Source of the DNA: Propionibacteriaceae bacterium
Lineage (GTDB): Bacteria > Actinomycetota > Actinomycetes > Propionibacteriales > Propionibacteriaceae
Direction of reading: 5' to 3'
DNA: 7,538 nt
Assembly (NCBI GenBank): GCA_009781325.1
Contig: WQYJ01000093.1
Location: 1 to 7,538 of the forward strand
Part shown: positions 1 to 7,147 of the stretch, piece by piece
Layout of the letters: each line of letters starts with the position of its first letter
Numbering within the stretch: position 1 is the first letter of the stretch
Notes under the pieces: model-generated
The model's database searches: none
Told to the model about the DNA's origin: nothing
Seen by the model: the letters and a program-made list of their open reading frames with translations, nothing else
Made by a program: the position numbers and the translations under genes

Positions 1-2343
1 GACATGTTCCCCTACCCATCGGGCGACCTGCATATGGGCCACGCTGAAGCCTATGTTCTCGGTGACGTCATTGCGCGGTATTGGAAGCTTCAGGGCTTTG
101 ATGTCATGCATCCGCTTGGCTGGGATTCCTTCGGGCTGCCGGCTGAGAATGCAGCCATCGCCCGCAATGCTCATCCTGCGCAATGGACCTATGCCAATAT
201 TGAGACCCAGGCGCGGTCCTTCAAGCGCTATGCGGTATCGATCGACTGGTCGCGGCGGTTGCATACCTCCGATTCGGAGTACTACCGCTGGACCCAGTGG
301 CTCTTTTTGAAGTTCTATGAGCAGGGGCTGGCATATAGGAAGGGAAGCTACGTCAACTGGTGTCCGAACTGCCAGACAGTTCTGGCCAATGAACAGGTCG
401 TCCAGGGGCTCTGTGAGCGCTGCAGCACCACTGTAACCAAGAGGCAACTCACACAGTGGTATTTCAAGATCACCGAGTATGCACAACGCCTGCTTGATGA
501 CATGGAGCAACTGGAGGGTTTCTGGCCAGAGCGAGTGCTCACCATGCAGCGCAACTGGATTGGTCGTTCCGTAGGTGCCTATGTCGATTTCCCCGTTGAG
601 GGTCGTGACGAACCGATCAGGGTTTTCACCACGCGCTCCGACACTCTCTACGGTGCCACCTTCATGGTTATTGCCCCCGATGCGGAACTGGCATCACAGC
701 TTGTCACCGATGAATATCGTACGGAATTTGAAGCCTACTTGGAGCGTACGAAGCTAGCGACTGAGATTGAACGTCAATCTACTGAGAGGGAGAAGACAGG
801 TGCCTTCCTGGGCTGCTATGCCATCAATCCGCTCACAGGGGCGAAAATGCCGATCTGGGCTGCTGACTATGTTCTCAGTGAGTACGGCACTGGGGCGATC
901 ATGTCGGTTCCGGCTCATGACCAACGTGACCTGGACTTCGCCAGAAAATTCACCCTGCCAGTTGTCATGGTGATCGACACCGGTGAGGAAGATCCATCCG
1001 TGTCGGGGATCGCCACCACTGGCGATGGAACCTACGTCAACTCCGGGGTTTTGAACGGATTGACAGACAAAGAGTCGGGGATTGCTGCCATTAACGAAAA
1101 ATTGGAAAGCGACGGCACCGGTAAGGCCGCAGTTACCTACCGCCTGCGTGACTGGCTTTTGTCGCGCCAGAGGTTCTGGGGATGCCCGATACCGATCATC
1201 CATTGTCCGATTGATGGTGAAGTCCCGGTTCCTACCGAGCAGCTTCCAGTTGAGTTGCCCGATCTGCGCGGGGCTGATCTCAAGCCGAAGGGTGTCTCGC
1301 CGCTGGCTGGTGCCTCGGCGTGGGTGAACACCACCTGCCCAACCTGCGGCGGTCCGGCCACCAGAGATGCCGACACCATGGATACCTTCGTTGATTCCTC
1401 CTGGTATTTCTTCCGTTACTGTTCTCCGAAGGACACCCAAGCGGCTTTCGACTCCAGTGAAGTCGCCAAGTGGATGCCTGTTGACCAATACATCGGCGGT
1501 GCTGAGCACGCCATTCTTCACCTGCTCTATGCACGATTCTTCACCAAGGCTTTGAACGACATGGGTCTGGTGGATTTCAATGAGCCCTTCCAGCGCCTCA
1601 TGAACCAGGGCCAGGTCATCAACCATGGCAAGGCCATGTCGAAGTCCCTCGGCAATGGTGTTGACCTTGGCACCCAACTCGATGAGTTCGGTGTGGACGC
1701 CATTCGCACCACGATCGTCTTCGCTGGCCCGCCGGAGGAAGACATCGACTGGGCAGATGTTTCCCCCTCAGCGACCCTGCGCTTCCTGCAGAGGGCATGG
1801 AGGGTTGCCAAGGATGTCTCCAGTGACGTGGGTGTGGATCCGTCGTCCGGTGACATCGAACTGCGTCGAATCATCCATCGTACGATGGGTGAGATCACCG
1901 ATCTCCTTGAAATCAGACGTTTGAATGTTTGTGTGGCTCGATTGATGGAGATGGTGAATGCCACCCGTAAGGTCATCGATTCCGGTGCTGGTCCGGCTGA
2001 CCCAGCCGTACGCGAAGCCGCAGAGTGGATTGCTGTTGGGTTGTCACTATTTGCTCCGTATGTCGCCGAAGAGATGTGGGAAATTCTCGGCCACGCACCT
2101 TCCGTTGCTGATGCGTCGTGGCCGAAGGTCGATCCGCAGCTACGGCAGGCACAATCGGTGACAATGGCTATCCAAGTCCAGGGCAAGGTTCGGGCCAAGA
2201 TCGAAGTTAGCGCCGACATTAGCGAGGAAGACGCTGAAAGGCTTGCCCTTGCTGATGAGTCCGTACAGCGACATCTCGCTGGTCGTGAGGTTACGAAGAT
2301 CATTGTTCGCGCCCCCAAGATGGTTTCTATCGTGGTGATCTGA
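1..2343 (+). CDS. leuS: Leucyl-tRNA synthetase, 5'-truncated by window edge
   Basis: This class Ia aminoacyl-tRNA synthetase charges tRNA-Leu with leucine in the cytoplasm and edits mischarged tRNA. The frame is open from base 1 (an Asp codon before the first visible Met at 4), and family members begin a few dozen residues before the MFPYPSG motif, so the true start lies outside the window. Counting from the Met at 4, 779 residues are present. HMGH (the HIGH signature) is at 10-13. A zinc-knuckle-like CPNC...CERC is at 120-140. The CP1 editing domain has the threonine-rich TTRSDTLYGATF at 209-220 and GTGAIMSVPAHDQRD at 295-309, with its conserved aspartates at 306 and 309. A second CxxC is at 445-448. 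The KMSKS-equivalent loop reads AMSKS at 544-548. The anticodon-binding helical domain covers roughly 615-700, and the small C-terminal domain ends at 779. No catalytic or editing motif appears broken. comEA follows 56 bases downstream on the same strand. Confidence 0.97.
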   Translation, partial: DMFPYPSGDLHMGHAEAYVLGDVIARYWKLQGFDVMHPLGWDSFGLPAENAAIARNAHPAQWTYANIETQARSFKRYAVSIDWSRRLHTSDSEYYRWTQWLFLKFYEQGLAYRKGSYVNWCPNCQTVLANEQVVQGLCERCSTTVTKRQLTQWYFKITEYAQRLLDDMEQLEGFWPERVLTMQRNWIGRSVGAYVDFPVEGRDEPIRVFTTRSDTLYGATFMVIAPDAELASQLVTDEYRTEFEAYLERTKLATEIERQSTEREKTGAFLGCYAINPLTGAKMPIWAADYVLSEYGTGAIMSVPAHDQRDLDFARKFTLPVVMVIDTGEEDPSVSGIATTGDGTYVNSGVLNGLTDKESGIAAINEKLESDGTGKAAVTYRLRDWLLSRQRFWGCPIPIIHCPIDGEVPVPTEQLPVELPDLRGADLKPKGVSPLAGASAWVNTTCPTCGGPATRDADTMDTFVDSSWYFFRYCSPKDTQAAFDSSEVAKWMPVDQYIGGAEHAILHLLYARFFTKALNDMGLVDFNEPFQRLMNQGQVINHGKAMSKSLGNGVDLGTQLDEFGVDAIRTTIVFAGPPEEDIDWADVSPSATLRFLQRAWRVAKDVSSDVGVDPSSGDIELRRIIHRTMGEITDLLEIRRLNVCVARLMEMVNATRKVIDSGAGPADPAVREAAEWIAVGLSLFAPYVAEEMWEILGHAPSVADASWPKVDPQLRQAQSVTMAIQVQGKVRAKIEVSADISEEDAERLALADESVQRHLAGREVTKIIVRAPKMVSIVVI

Positions 2344-2399
2344 GGTCAGTTTTCGCCTGTTGTGACATTTTCACCTTCCTGGCTGCAATTGTCTGATAT
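2344..2399 (+). other. leuS-comEA intergenic gap, no clear signal
   Basis: I see no convincing rho-independent terminator here. The only inverted repeat is a 4-base-arm GTGA/TCAC pair at 2362-2374 without a T-tract. TTGTGA at 2360-2365 resembles a -35 element, but no good -10 lies at the right distance. No Shine-Dalgarno sequence precedes the comEA start. Read-through from leuS into comEA is therefore the simplest reading, though a weak promoter cannot be excluded. Confidence 0.5.
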
Positions 2400-3107
2400 G
2401 TGAAAGAGCAACCTGAGCCCCAAGACTCGACGGCTCGCCTGAGCGCGCTCTTTCCTGTTGGTTCGCCAACCCCTAACTCGGATGGGTCGATTGTTACTCG
2501 GGCGCGTCAGTTCACCACTGCTCATCTGAAAGTGATCTCTAGTCTCGGACTGGCGGCAGTGATCCTCACCACCTGGATGGTGATGAGAGCCAACAGCGTA
2601 CCTTTGGATGAACCGACCCAAACACCGGTGTGGACTCAACCAGCATCCCCGAGTCCCACACCGGCCCCTCGGTGGTTGATTCATGTCATGGGTGCGGTGA
2701 CGACGCCGGGAGTGGTCGAACTGCCGCAAGGGGCACGGGTCATTGATGCCATCGAAGCAGCCGGTGGTTTCACCGCCAATGCTGACCCCGCAGACCTCAA
2801 TCTTGCTGCCATTCTCGTTGATGGTGCCCAGATCATCATCGGAACCACCTCTGCTCCCCAAGGAGAAGTACGACAGTCCACATCGCCGAATTCAGGTTCG
2901 GCTCCTGGATCGAGCGGAAAGGTCAATCTCAATCAAGCCACATCAGCCCAACTTGAATCACTTCCCGGGGTTGGTCCGGTCACCGCTGCTGCCATCCTGG
3001 CATGGCGGCAGAACAATGGATCCTTTACTTCCACAACCCAACTCCAAGAGGTCAATGGAATAGGCCCCAAGACCTTTGCTCAGCTTGAACCCTATGTCTG
3101 TGTGTAG
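2400..3107 (+). CDS. comEA: Competence protein ComEA, membrane-anchored DNA receptor
   Basis: ComEA binds incoming double-stranded DNA outside the cytoplasmic membrane and passes it to the ComEC channel. The 235 residues show the standard order for Gram-positive ComEA: a hydrophilic N-terminus (1-43), one membrane segment (about 44-63), a Pro/Ser/Thr-rich linker (about 70-91), an SLBB-type domain (about 92-148), a Ser/Gly-rich linker, and a C-terminal helix-hairpin-helix DNA-binding module (about 173-232). The last starts KVNLNQATSAQLESLPGVGP and repeats the hairpin as VNGIGPKT. The start is GTG at 2400. An in-frame TGA at 2394 rules out any start further upstream. The next GTG (codon 45) falls in the membrane segment, so GTG 2400 is preferred although no Shine-Dalgarno is visible. 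comEC begins 2 bases after the stop. Whether the host is actually competent cannot be judged, because no pilus or comF genes are in the window. Confidence 0.93.
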   Translation: MKEQPEPQDSTARLSALFPVGSPTPNSDGSIVTRARQFTTAHLKVISSLGLAAVILTTWMVMRANSVPLDEPTQTPVWTQPASPSPTPAPRWLIHVMGAVTTPGVVELPQGARVIDAIEAAGGFTANADPADLNLAAILVDGAQIIIGTTSAPQGEVRQSTSPNSGSAPGSSGKVNLNQATSAQLESLPGVGPVTAAAILAWRQNNGSFTSTTQLQEVNGIGPKTFAQLEPYVCV

Positions 3108-3109
3108 CG

Positions 3110-5410
3110 ATGGACGCCCAGAAATCAGACCTGAGATTGGTGATTCCCGCTCTCACGACCTGGCTGGGGATGTGGCTGATTACGGGTTGGCGGTGGGGGC
3201 TTGTGATATGCATAGGCGTGTGCGTGGTGTGTGTATTGATTCTCATCACGATCCGGCGGGCCGGGATGGCCAGACTGCAGCTCTTTGTGGCGCTGATAGC
3301 GGTGATGATCACAACATGTTGGATTGTCGGGGGTCTGAGGGTCTACTCAATGCACCACAATCCTCTGGCCCAAGCAGCGGAAAATCGATCCATTGCCGAA
3401 GTCCAGGTGGTGATTCAAAACTCCCGGCCTTCGTTGAGATGGGATATCGCTGTCATCAATGCGCTGTGTACTCAAGGTACGATCGCTGGTCAGGCGTCTC
3501 GATTTCGAACCCCGGTGATCCTGCTGGTTCCCAGCGACTACTCCGAACAATGGCTGAGCTATCCGGCTGGTTCGGTCCTAAGTCTTCGCGCCCGCTTAGC
3601 TCCCAGTGAATTGGGGGATAACAGTGCGGCTGTTCTCACTGTGATCAGTGAGGCCCAGCTCATCCGAGGGCCGCCCGCGTGGCAGCGCATCATCGAATCC
3701 ATGAGGGCAGGGGTTAGCCAGGCTATGAGCGGAAACACCGACGAACAAGCTGGCTTAGTTCCTGGGCTGGTCGTGGGGGATGTGTCTGGAATGCCGCACG
3801 AACTGATGGATGACTTTCGGACAACCGGATTAACTCATTTAACTGCTGTCTCCGGGGCTAACTTGGTGATTCTGTTGTCCTTCCTGTCGATGATAGCTCG
3901 AACAATTGGTATTCGCGGACGATGGCTAACTGTCATCTCAGTACTGGGGGTGGCGGTTTTTGTGGCGCTATGTCATTTGGAGGCAAGTGTCCTGAGGGCG
4001 GCAGCCATGGGATCTATTTCTTTGGCTGGCGTGGGGCGCGGGGCTCGCGGCGGGTCGGGGCTGTCTGGGTTGTCCCTTGCCGTGATTGTTTTATGCTGGA
4101 TCGATCCGTGGATGAGCCGGTCCTTTGCTTTTGTTCTGTCTGTGCTTGCGTGCGGGGGAATCATGGTGTGGGGCCGTACGTGGTCGGATCTCTTAGGTCG
4201 GTGGTTGCCGCGATGGGTAGCTGAAGCCATGGCCATTCCGTTGGCAGCTCAGATCGCAACCCAGCCGGTGATCTGCTGGCTGTCAGGAGCGATCTCCATA
4301 GCAGGAGTCTGTGCGAACGCAGCGGCAGGCCCGTGGGTTGCTCCGGCGACGGTCTTTGGATTCATCGCGGCTTTGGTGTCTCCTCTCAGCCCACGCGCAG
4401 CCTCCTGGGCTGGATATGTGGCTGGCTGGTGTGCCCAACCCATCCTGACGACCAGTCATTTTCTCGCGGGCTTGCCGGGAGCCTCACACCCGTGGCCAGT
4501 CACCACAGCGGGCTTGATCATGGTGGTCATGTTGTGTGTGACTGCCGGGTGGATCATGCCGAGCGTACTGTCGCGGGCTTGGGTCGTACTCACCGCAACT
4601 GCAGTGATGGTAGCTATGCTCGCAGTTCCGCCCTTCCAACCTGGCTGGCCAGCGCAGCAATGGTCAGTGGTGGCCTGTGATGTCGGACAAGGCGATGCTC
4701 TGGTTGTTCGAACAGGGAACGGCCAAGCCATTCTCTTCGATACTGGTCCGCCGGGCGGGGCTGTTGTGAACTGTCTTCGGCAACTGCGAATCTATGAGAT
4801 TCCTGTGGTCGTTATCTCCCATGCTCATGCCGATCATGATGGGTCTGTTCGAGAGGTTCTGGATTCCTTCGCTGTGGGAGCTGTTCTGGTTCCTGAACAT
4901 GGATTTCACCAAGCCGCGGCGATTGCCGAGCCGCAAGGAGTGCCGGTACTGGTGGGGAAGGCGGGCATGACCACTGCGATTGGAGACGCGCGTGTTCAGA
5001 TAGTTTCTACCTGGAATGCCAGCGAGGTGCGCGAAGCTGGGGAGGAATCCAGCACAGACAATGATGAGTCCCTGATCGTACGGGTGGATACTCCAGAATT
5101 GAGCGTTCTTGTCACTGGGGATGTGGAGCTCACTGGTCAGCAGACAGCCTTGCTTGATTCCTCGCTGCTGAAGGTGGATGTCCTGAAGGTGCCCCATCAT
5201 GGGTCCGCTCGCCAGGTGCCGCAGTTTCTTCAGGCAACCGGTGCCCGCATCGCATTGGTCAGTGTGGGCTCCGACAATGTCTATCGCCACCCTGCCCAGA
5301 AAACTCTGACTGAACTGACCAGTGCTGGGATGACGGTTGTTCGTACGGATGAACACGGTTCCATCGCGGTCTCACACCAGGATCAGTGGCGGATCACAAC
5401 CCAGAAATAG
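3110..5410 (+). CDS. comEC: Competence protein ComEC, DNA-uptake membrane channel
   Basis: ComEC forms the inner-membrane channel that carries single-stranded DNA into the cytoplasm during transformation. The 766 residues have the full three-part architecture. First come N-terminal hydrophobic segments (about 10-75) followed by a soluble DUF4131/OB-like region (about 95-185). Next is the polytopic Competence domain (about 210-490), with the hallmark FRTTGLTHLTAVSGAN at 236-251. Last is a C-terminal metallo-beta-lactamase domain (about 515-760). That domain retains DVGQGD at 524-529, FDTG at 543-546, the metal-ligand motif HAHADH at 571-576, TGD at 669-671 and PHHGS at 695-699. A working nuclease-type site is therefore plausible, consistent with proposals that this domain degrades the non-transported strand. 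The ATG lies 2 bases after the comEA stop with no Shine-Dalgarno of its own, which indicates translational coupling. Six TTA leucine codons fall between residues 163 and 362. The gene ends 4 bases from the end of the opposing holA. Confidence 0.95.
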   Translation: MDAQKSDLRLVIPALTTWLGMWLITGWRWGLVICIGVCVVCVLILITIRRAGMARLQLFVALIAVMITTCWIVGGLRVYSMHHNPLAQAAENRSIAEVQVVIQNSRPSLRWDIAVINALCTQGTIAGQASRFRTPVILLVPSDYSEQWLSYPAGSVLSLRARLAPSELGDNSAAVLTVISEAQLIRGPPAWQRIIESMRAGVSQAMSGNTDEQAGLVPGLVVGDVSGMPHELMDDFRTTGLTHLTAVSGANLVILLSFLSMIARTIGIRGRWLTVISVLGVAVFVALCHLEASVLRAAAMGSISLAGVGRGARGGSGLSGLSLAVIVLCWIDPWMSRSFAFVLSVLACGGIMVWGRTWSDLLGRWLPRWVAEAMAIPLAAQIATQPVICWLSGAISIAGVCANAAAGPWVAPATVFGFIAALVSPLSPRAASWAGYVAGWCAQPILTTSHFLAGLPGASHPWPVTTAGLIMVVMLCVTAGWIMPSVLSRAWVVLTATAVMVAMLAVPPFQPGWPAQQWSVVACDVGQGDALVVRTGNGQAILFDTGPPGGAVVNCLRQLRIYEIPVVVISHAHADHDGSVREVLDSFAVGAVLVPEHGFHQAAAIAEPQGVPVLVGKAGMTTAIGDARVQIVSTWNASEVREAGEESSTDNDESLIVRVDTPELSVLVTGDVELTGQQTALLDSSLLKVDVLKVPHHGSARQVPQFLQATGARIALVSVGSDNVYRHPAQKTLTELTSAGMTVVRTDEHGSIAVSHQDQWRITTQK

Positions 5411-5414
5411 GAGG

Positions 5415-6386
5415 TCAGTGCTTGTGTGGGGCGGATCGGCGAATGTGGGAGAGCTTGATGATCAGATGTTCAAGGGCGAAGTCGGGGTCTCTTGCTGCGC
5501 CCTTGATCTGAGCATCAGCCAGACTGACAGCACGAATAGCCCGTGCGATCGAGATCTGTGTCCACGACGCGGAACTAGCGGCGATCTCCTTCAGCTTCCA
5601 CGACGGTGCGCCGATCTCTGCTGCCGTAGGTTGGCGCTGGGCTGAGATGGCTAGGTACATCCCCATCTGACGCAGCGAACCAGCCAAGGCTGAGGTGATC
5701 TGTGTATGAGCCACCCCAGTCGACAGGGCCCAACGCAGCTTGAAGATGGCTTCACCAACTCGCCCTGCGAGGGCGTCATCGCTGACTTTGTACGAGGTGA
5801 CAGTGGCACGACCGGCGAAGTATTGGTTGACCATCCCAGCAGAAATAGAGTCTTTGTCCGAATCTGCAATGAGTTGCGTAACCGCTGCAGCGAGGCTGCG
5901 CGTGTCGTACCCTAGAGCATCAATCAGACTTCTGGCAGCATTCATGTCCAGTTTCTTCCCGCCGACGCGGGCTTCCTGGATGACAAAGTTCACCAGACTT
6001 GCTGGCTTGAGGACAGGATTGTTGATCACGATCGTTGCCAAGGAAGCAAGCTTGTCAAGGAGAGCTTTGCCTGTATTTCCGGCTGAATGGGTGATGATCA
6101 GGGCCACATTCTCCGGTACGTCACCAGCAAGTTTCAGTAGTCTCGGCTGGATATCAGAGGGAGTTTTCTCCGCATCGGTGATGCACGCGATTGTCGCTGA
6201 GGAGAAGAGATCCGTGCCAAAGATCTCGTCGAGTACGGTCGGGACCAAGTCAGCGCCCAGAGTGGTGCGTACGCCAGCTTCGGGGTTTTCTTCCTGGGCT
6301 TGGGCAATGCGTCGAGCAAGCTCTCGCTCAGCCAGAAACTGCTCTGGCCCGGTGATGAGGGTCATCCGCCCATAAATGCTCGACAC
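5415..6386 (-). CDS. holA: DNA polymerase III subunit delta (clamp loader)
   Basis: The delta subunit opens the beta sliding clamp within the clamp-loader complex during chromosome replication. The 323-residue length suits the family. The N-terminus (YGRMTLITGPEQFLAER, residues 5-21) matches the usual start of actinobacterial delta subunits, where a loop resembling the start of a P-loop is followed by the conserved FLAER. The AAA+-like region includes DEIFGTDLFSSATIACI at 53-69 and ALIITHSAGNTGKALLDKL at 95-113. The middle lid-type region contains LDALGYDTRSLAAAVTQL-like sequence near 155-172. The C-terminal collar region has GRVGEAIFKLRWAL at 208-221 and ends with ARDPDFALEHLIIKL at 298-312. 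The chosen start is GTG at 6386. An ATG at 6365 (codon 8) is possible but would cut into the conserved N-terminal strand. The gene lies 18 bases after the hydrolase gene and is probably cotranscribed with it. It converges on comEC. Confidence 0.9.
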   Translation of the reverse strand: MSSIYGRMTLITGPEQFLAERELARRIAQAQEENPEAGVRTTLGADLVPTVLDEIFGTDLFSSATIACITDAEKTPSDIQPRLLKLAGDVPENVALIITHSAGNTGKALLDKLASLATIVINNPVLKPASLVNFVIQEARVGGKKLDMNAARSLIDALGYDTRSLAAAVTQLIADSDKDSISAGMVNQYFAGRATVTSYKVSDDALAGRVGEAIFKLRWALSTGVAHTQITSALAGSLRQMGMYLAISAQRQPTAAEIGAPSWKLKEIAASSASWTQISIARAIRAVSLADAQIKGAARDPDFALEHLIIKLSHIRRSAPHKH

Positions 6387-6404
6387 AGTTCCAAGTATGC
6401 CGTA

Positions 6405-7091
6405 TCAGAAGTCAGAAAGATCGAGGAAGCGAGGTTGTAAATAAGGATTCGTTGTTTTTTCGATGGCCATTGTGCTCGATGGGCCATGTCCGGCGAAGAT
6501 CCTCGCAGCATCCGGCAAACCCAGAACAGGTCCTCGCAGAGTCTCAAGCATCACAGTTGAATCCCCGCCAGGCAGATCGGTTCGCCCGATGGCTCCCGCG
6601 AAGAGGACATCTCCGGTGAAGATGAAGGTGTCTTCGGCTTCTGTGACACTGTAGAGGACACAACCGCCGGTGTGACCTGGAGCATGAATGACCTGGATTT
6701 CTAGTCCGGCAAGATTCAGGGTTTCTTTGTCGTCCAGGAGCTCAACTCGATGAGGTTCGGTCATGCCATTGGGGAGAATCATGGCCAGCCACACCGATAA
6801 GCCGCGATCCAGCCCGGCGGCAGGGTCGCTGAGAAGATGGCGGTCGGCAGAGTGTATCCATACCGGGATGGAGTAGTGGTTGGCCAGGACGGCTGCATCC
6901 TGAACATGGTCAATGTGGCCATGGGTTGCCAGGACTGCGACGGGAGTCAGATTGAGCGCAGTGATGAGTGGAACGATGGTTCCCTCGGCATCCGTACCAG
7001 GGTCGATGATGACGCACTCGTGTGAGTTGTCGGAAGACAGAATGTAACAATTTGCCTCAAGAGGCCCACAGGCACGAGTTTGCAGACGCAT
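6405..7091 (-). CDS. Metallo-beta-lactamase-fold hydrolase, glyoxalase II-like
   Basis: This is a 228-residue soluble hydrolase of the MBL superfamily. It is closest in pattern to the short glyoxalase II-like (YcbL/GloB-type) proteins, which are thought to hydrolyse thioesters such as S-lactoyl-thiol adducts. The complete dinuclear metal site is visible: THGHIDH at 56-62 (H57, H59, D61, H62), APGHTGG at 137-143 (H140), TGD at 159-161 (D161), and FAGHGPSS at 199-206 (H202). The N-terminal PLEANCYIL at 10-18 is the usual family opening and supports the ATG at 7091. No signal peptide or membrane segment is present. The true substrate is unknown: actinobacteria generally lack glutathione, so a mycothiol or other thiol ester is only an inference. 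No Shine-Dalgarno precedes the ATG, and a -10-like hexamer ends 6 bases before it, so the message may be leaderless. holA follows 18 bases downstream. Confidence 0.9.
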   Translation of the reverse strand: MRLQTRACGPLEANCYILSSDNSHECVIIDPGTDAEGTIVPLITALNLTPVAVLATHGHIDHVQDAAVLANHYSIPVWIHSADRHLLSDPAAGLDRGLSVWLAMILPNGMTEPHRVELLDDKETLNLAGLEIQVIHAPGHTGGCVLYSVTEAEDTFIFTGDVLFAGAIGRTDLPGGDSTVMLETLRGPVLGLPDAARIFAGHGPSSTMAIEKTTNPYLQPRFLDLSDF

Positions 7092-7097
7092 GGAACC

Positions 7098-7103
7098 AGT
7101 TTA
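7098..7103 (-). promoter_or_regulatory. Putative -10 element for the hydrolase-holA operon
   Basis: The minus strand reads TAAACT (TANNNT pattern), followed by six bases (GGTTCC) and then the ATG of the hydrolase gene. This is the spacing expected when transcription starts on the A of the start codon, giving a leaderless message. No good -35 is seen 16-18 bases upstream. The call rests on spacing and a short hexamer only. Confidence 0.4.
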
Positions 7104-7109
7104 GTCGTC

Positions 7110-7115
7110 TAAACT
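7110..7115 (+). promoter_or_regulatory. Putative -10 element for the lipoprotein gene
   Basis: TAAACT on the plus strand fits a TANNNT -10 element. It would place the transcription start near 7122 and give a leader of about 26 bases that contains the Shine-Dalgarno at 7135-7141. The sequence 16-18 bases upstream does not resemble a -35 element, so this is tentative. Confidence 0.35.
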
Positions 7116-7134
7116 AGTGGCGAATGACCGTCAC

Positions 7135-7141
7135 AGAGGAG
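7135..7141 (+). promoter_or_regulatory. Ribosome binding site of the lipoprotein gene
   Basis: AGAGGAG lies six bases before the ATG at 7148 and is the clearest Shine-Dalgarno sequence at any gene start in the window. It selects ATG 7148 over an in-frame ATG at 7124, which would put eight residues (MTVTEELG) in front of the signal peptide. Confidence 0.75.
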
Positions 7142-7147
7142 CTTGGA

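Larger units (their letters stand above)
7098..7115. promoter_or_regulatory. Perfect inverted repeat in a divergent promoter region
   Basis: AGTTTAG and CTAAACT form 7-base perfect arms around a TCGT spacer, placed in the 56-base gap between the divergently transcribed hydrolase and lipoprotein genes. No T-tract follows on either side, so it does not look like a terminator. It may be an operator for a dimeric regulator. Equally, it may be two outward-facing -10 hexamers (TAAACT on each strand) that create the symmetry. No regulator gene is adjacent in the window. Confidence 0.5.

Noticed and set aside
754..1677. 307-codon open frame on the minus strand inside leuS
   Set aside because: It lies wholly antisense to a well-conserved gene and has no recognisable domain. 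Long antisense frames are expected in GC-rich coding DNA.
1527..2318. 263-codon minus-strand frame inside leuS
   Set aside because: It is a Ser/Arg-rich antisense shadow of leuS with no motif and no ribosome binding site support.
2362..2374. GTGA/TCAC inverted repeat after leuS as a terminator
   Set aside because: Arms of four bases without a T-tract are too weak to support a terminator.
3076..3609. 177-codon plus-strand frame over the comEA-comEC junction
   Set aside because: It overlaps the real comEA end and comEC start in another frame and shows no domain pattern.
4664..5356. 230-codon minus-strand frame inside comEC
   Set aside because: It is antisense to the intact metallo-beta-lactamase domain and its composition is that of a shadow frame.
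5409..5645. AGGAGG at 5409-5414 followed by GTG at 5424 and a 73-codon frame antisense to holA
   Set aside because: The Shine-Dalgarno match and spacing are good, but the Cys-rich product looks random and lies wholly opposite conserved holA. The hexamer overlaps the comEC stop codon by chance.
5740..6375. 211-codon plus-strand frame opposite holA
   Set aside because: It mirrors the holA reading frame. The Ala/Ser/Arg-rich product has no recognisable motif.
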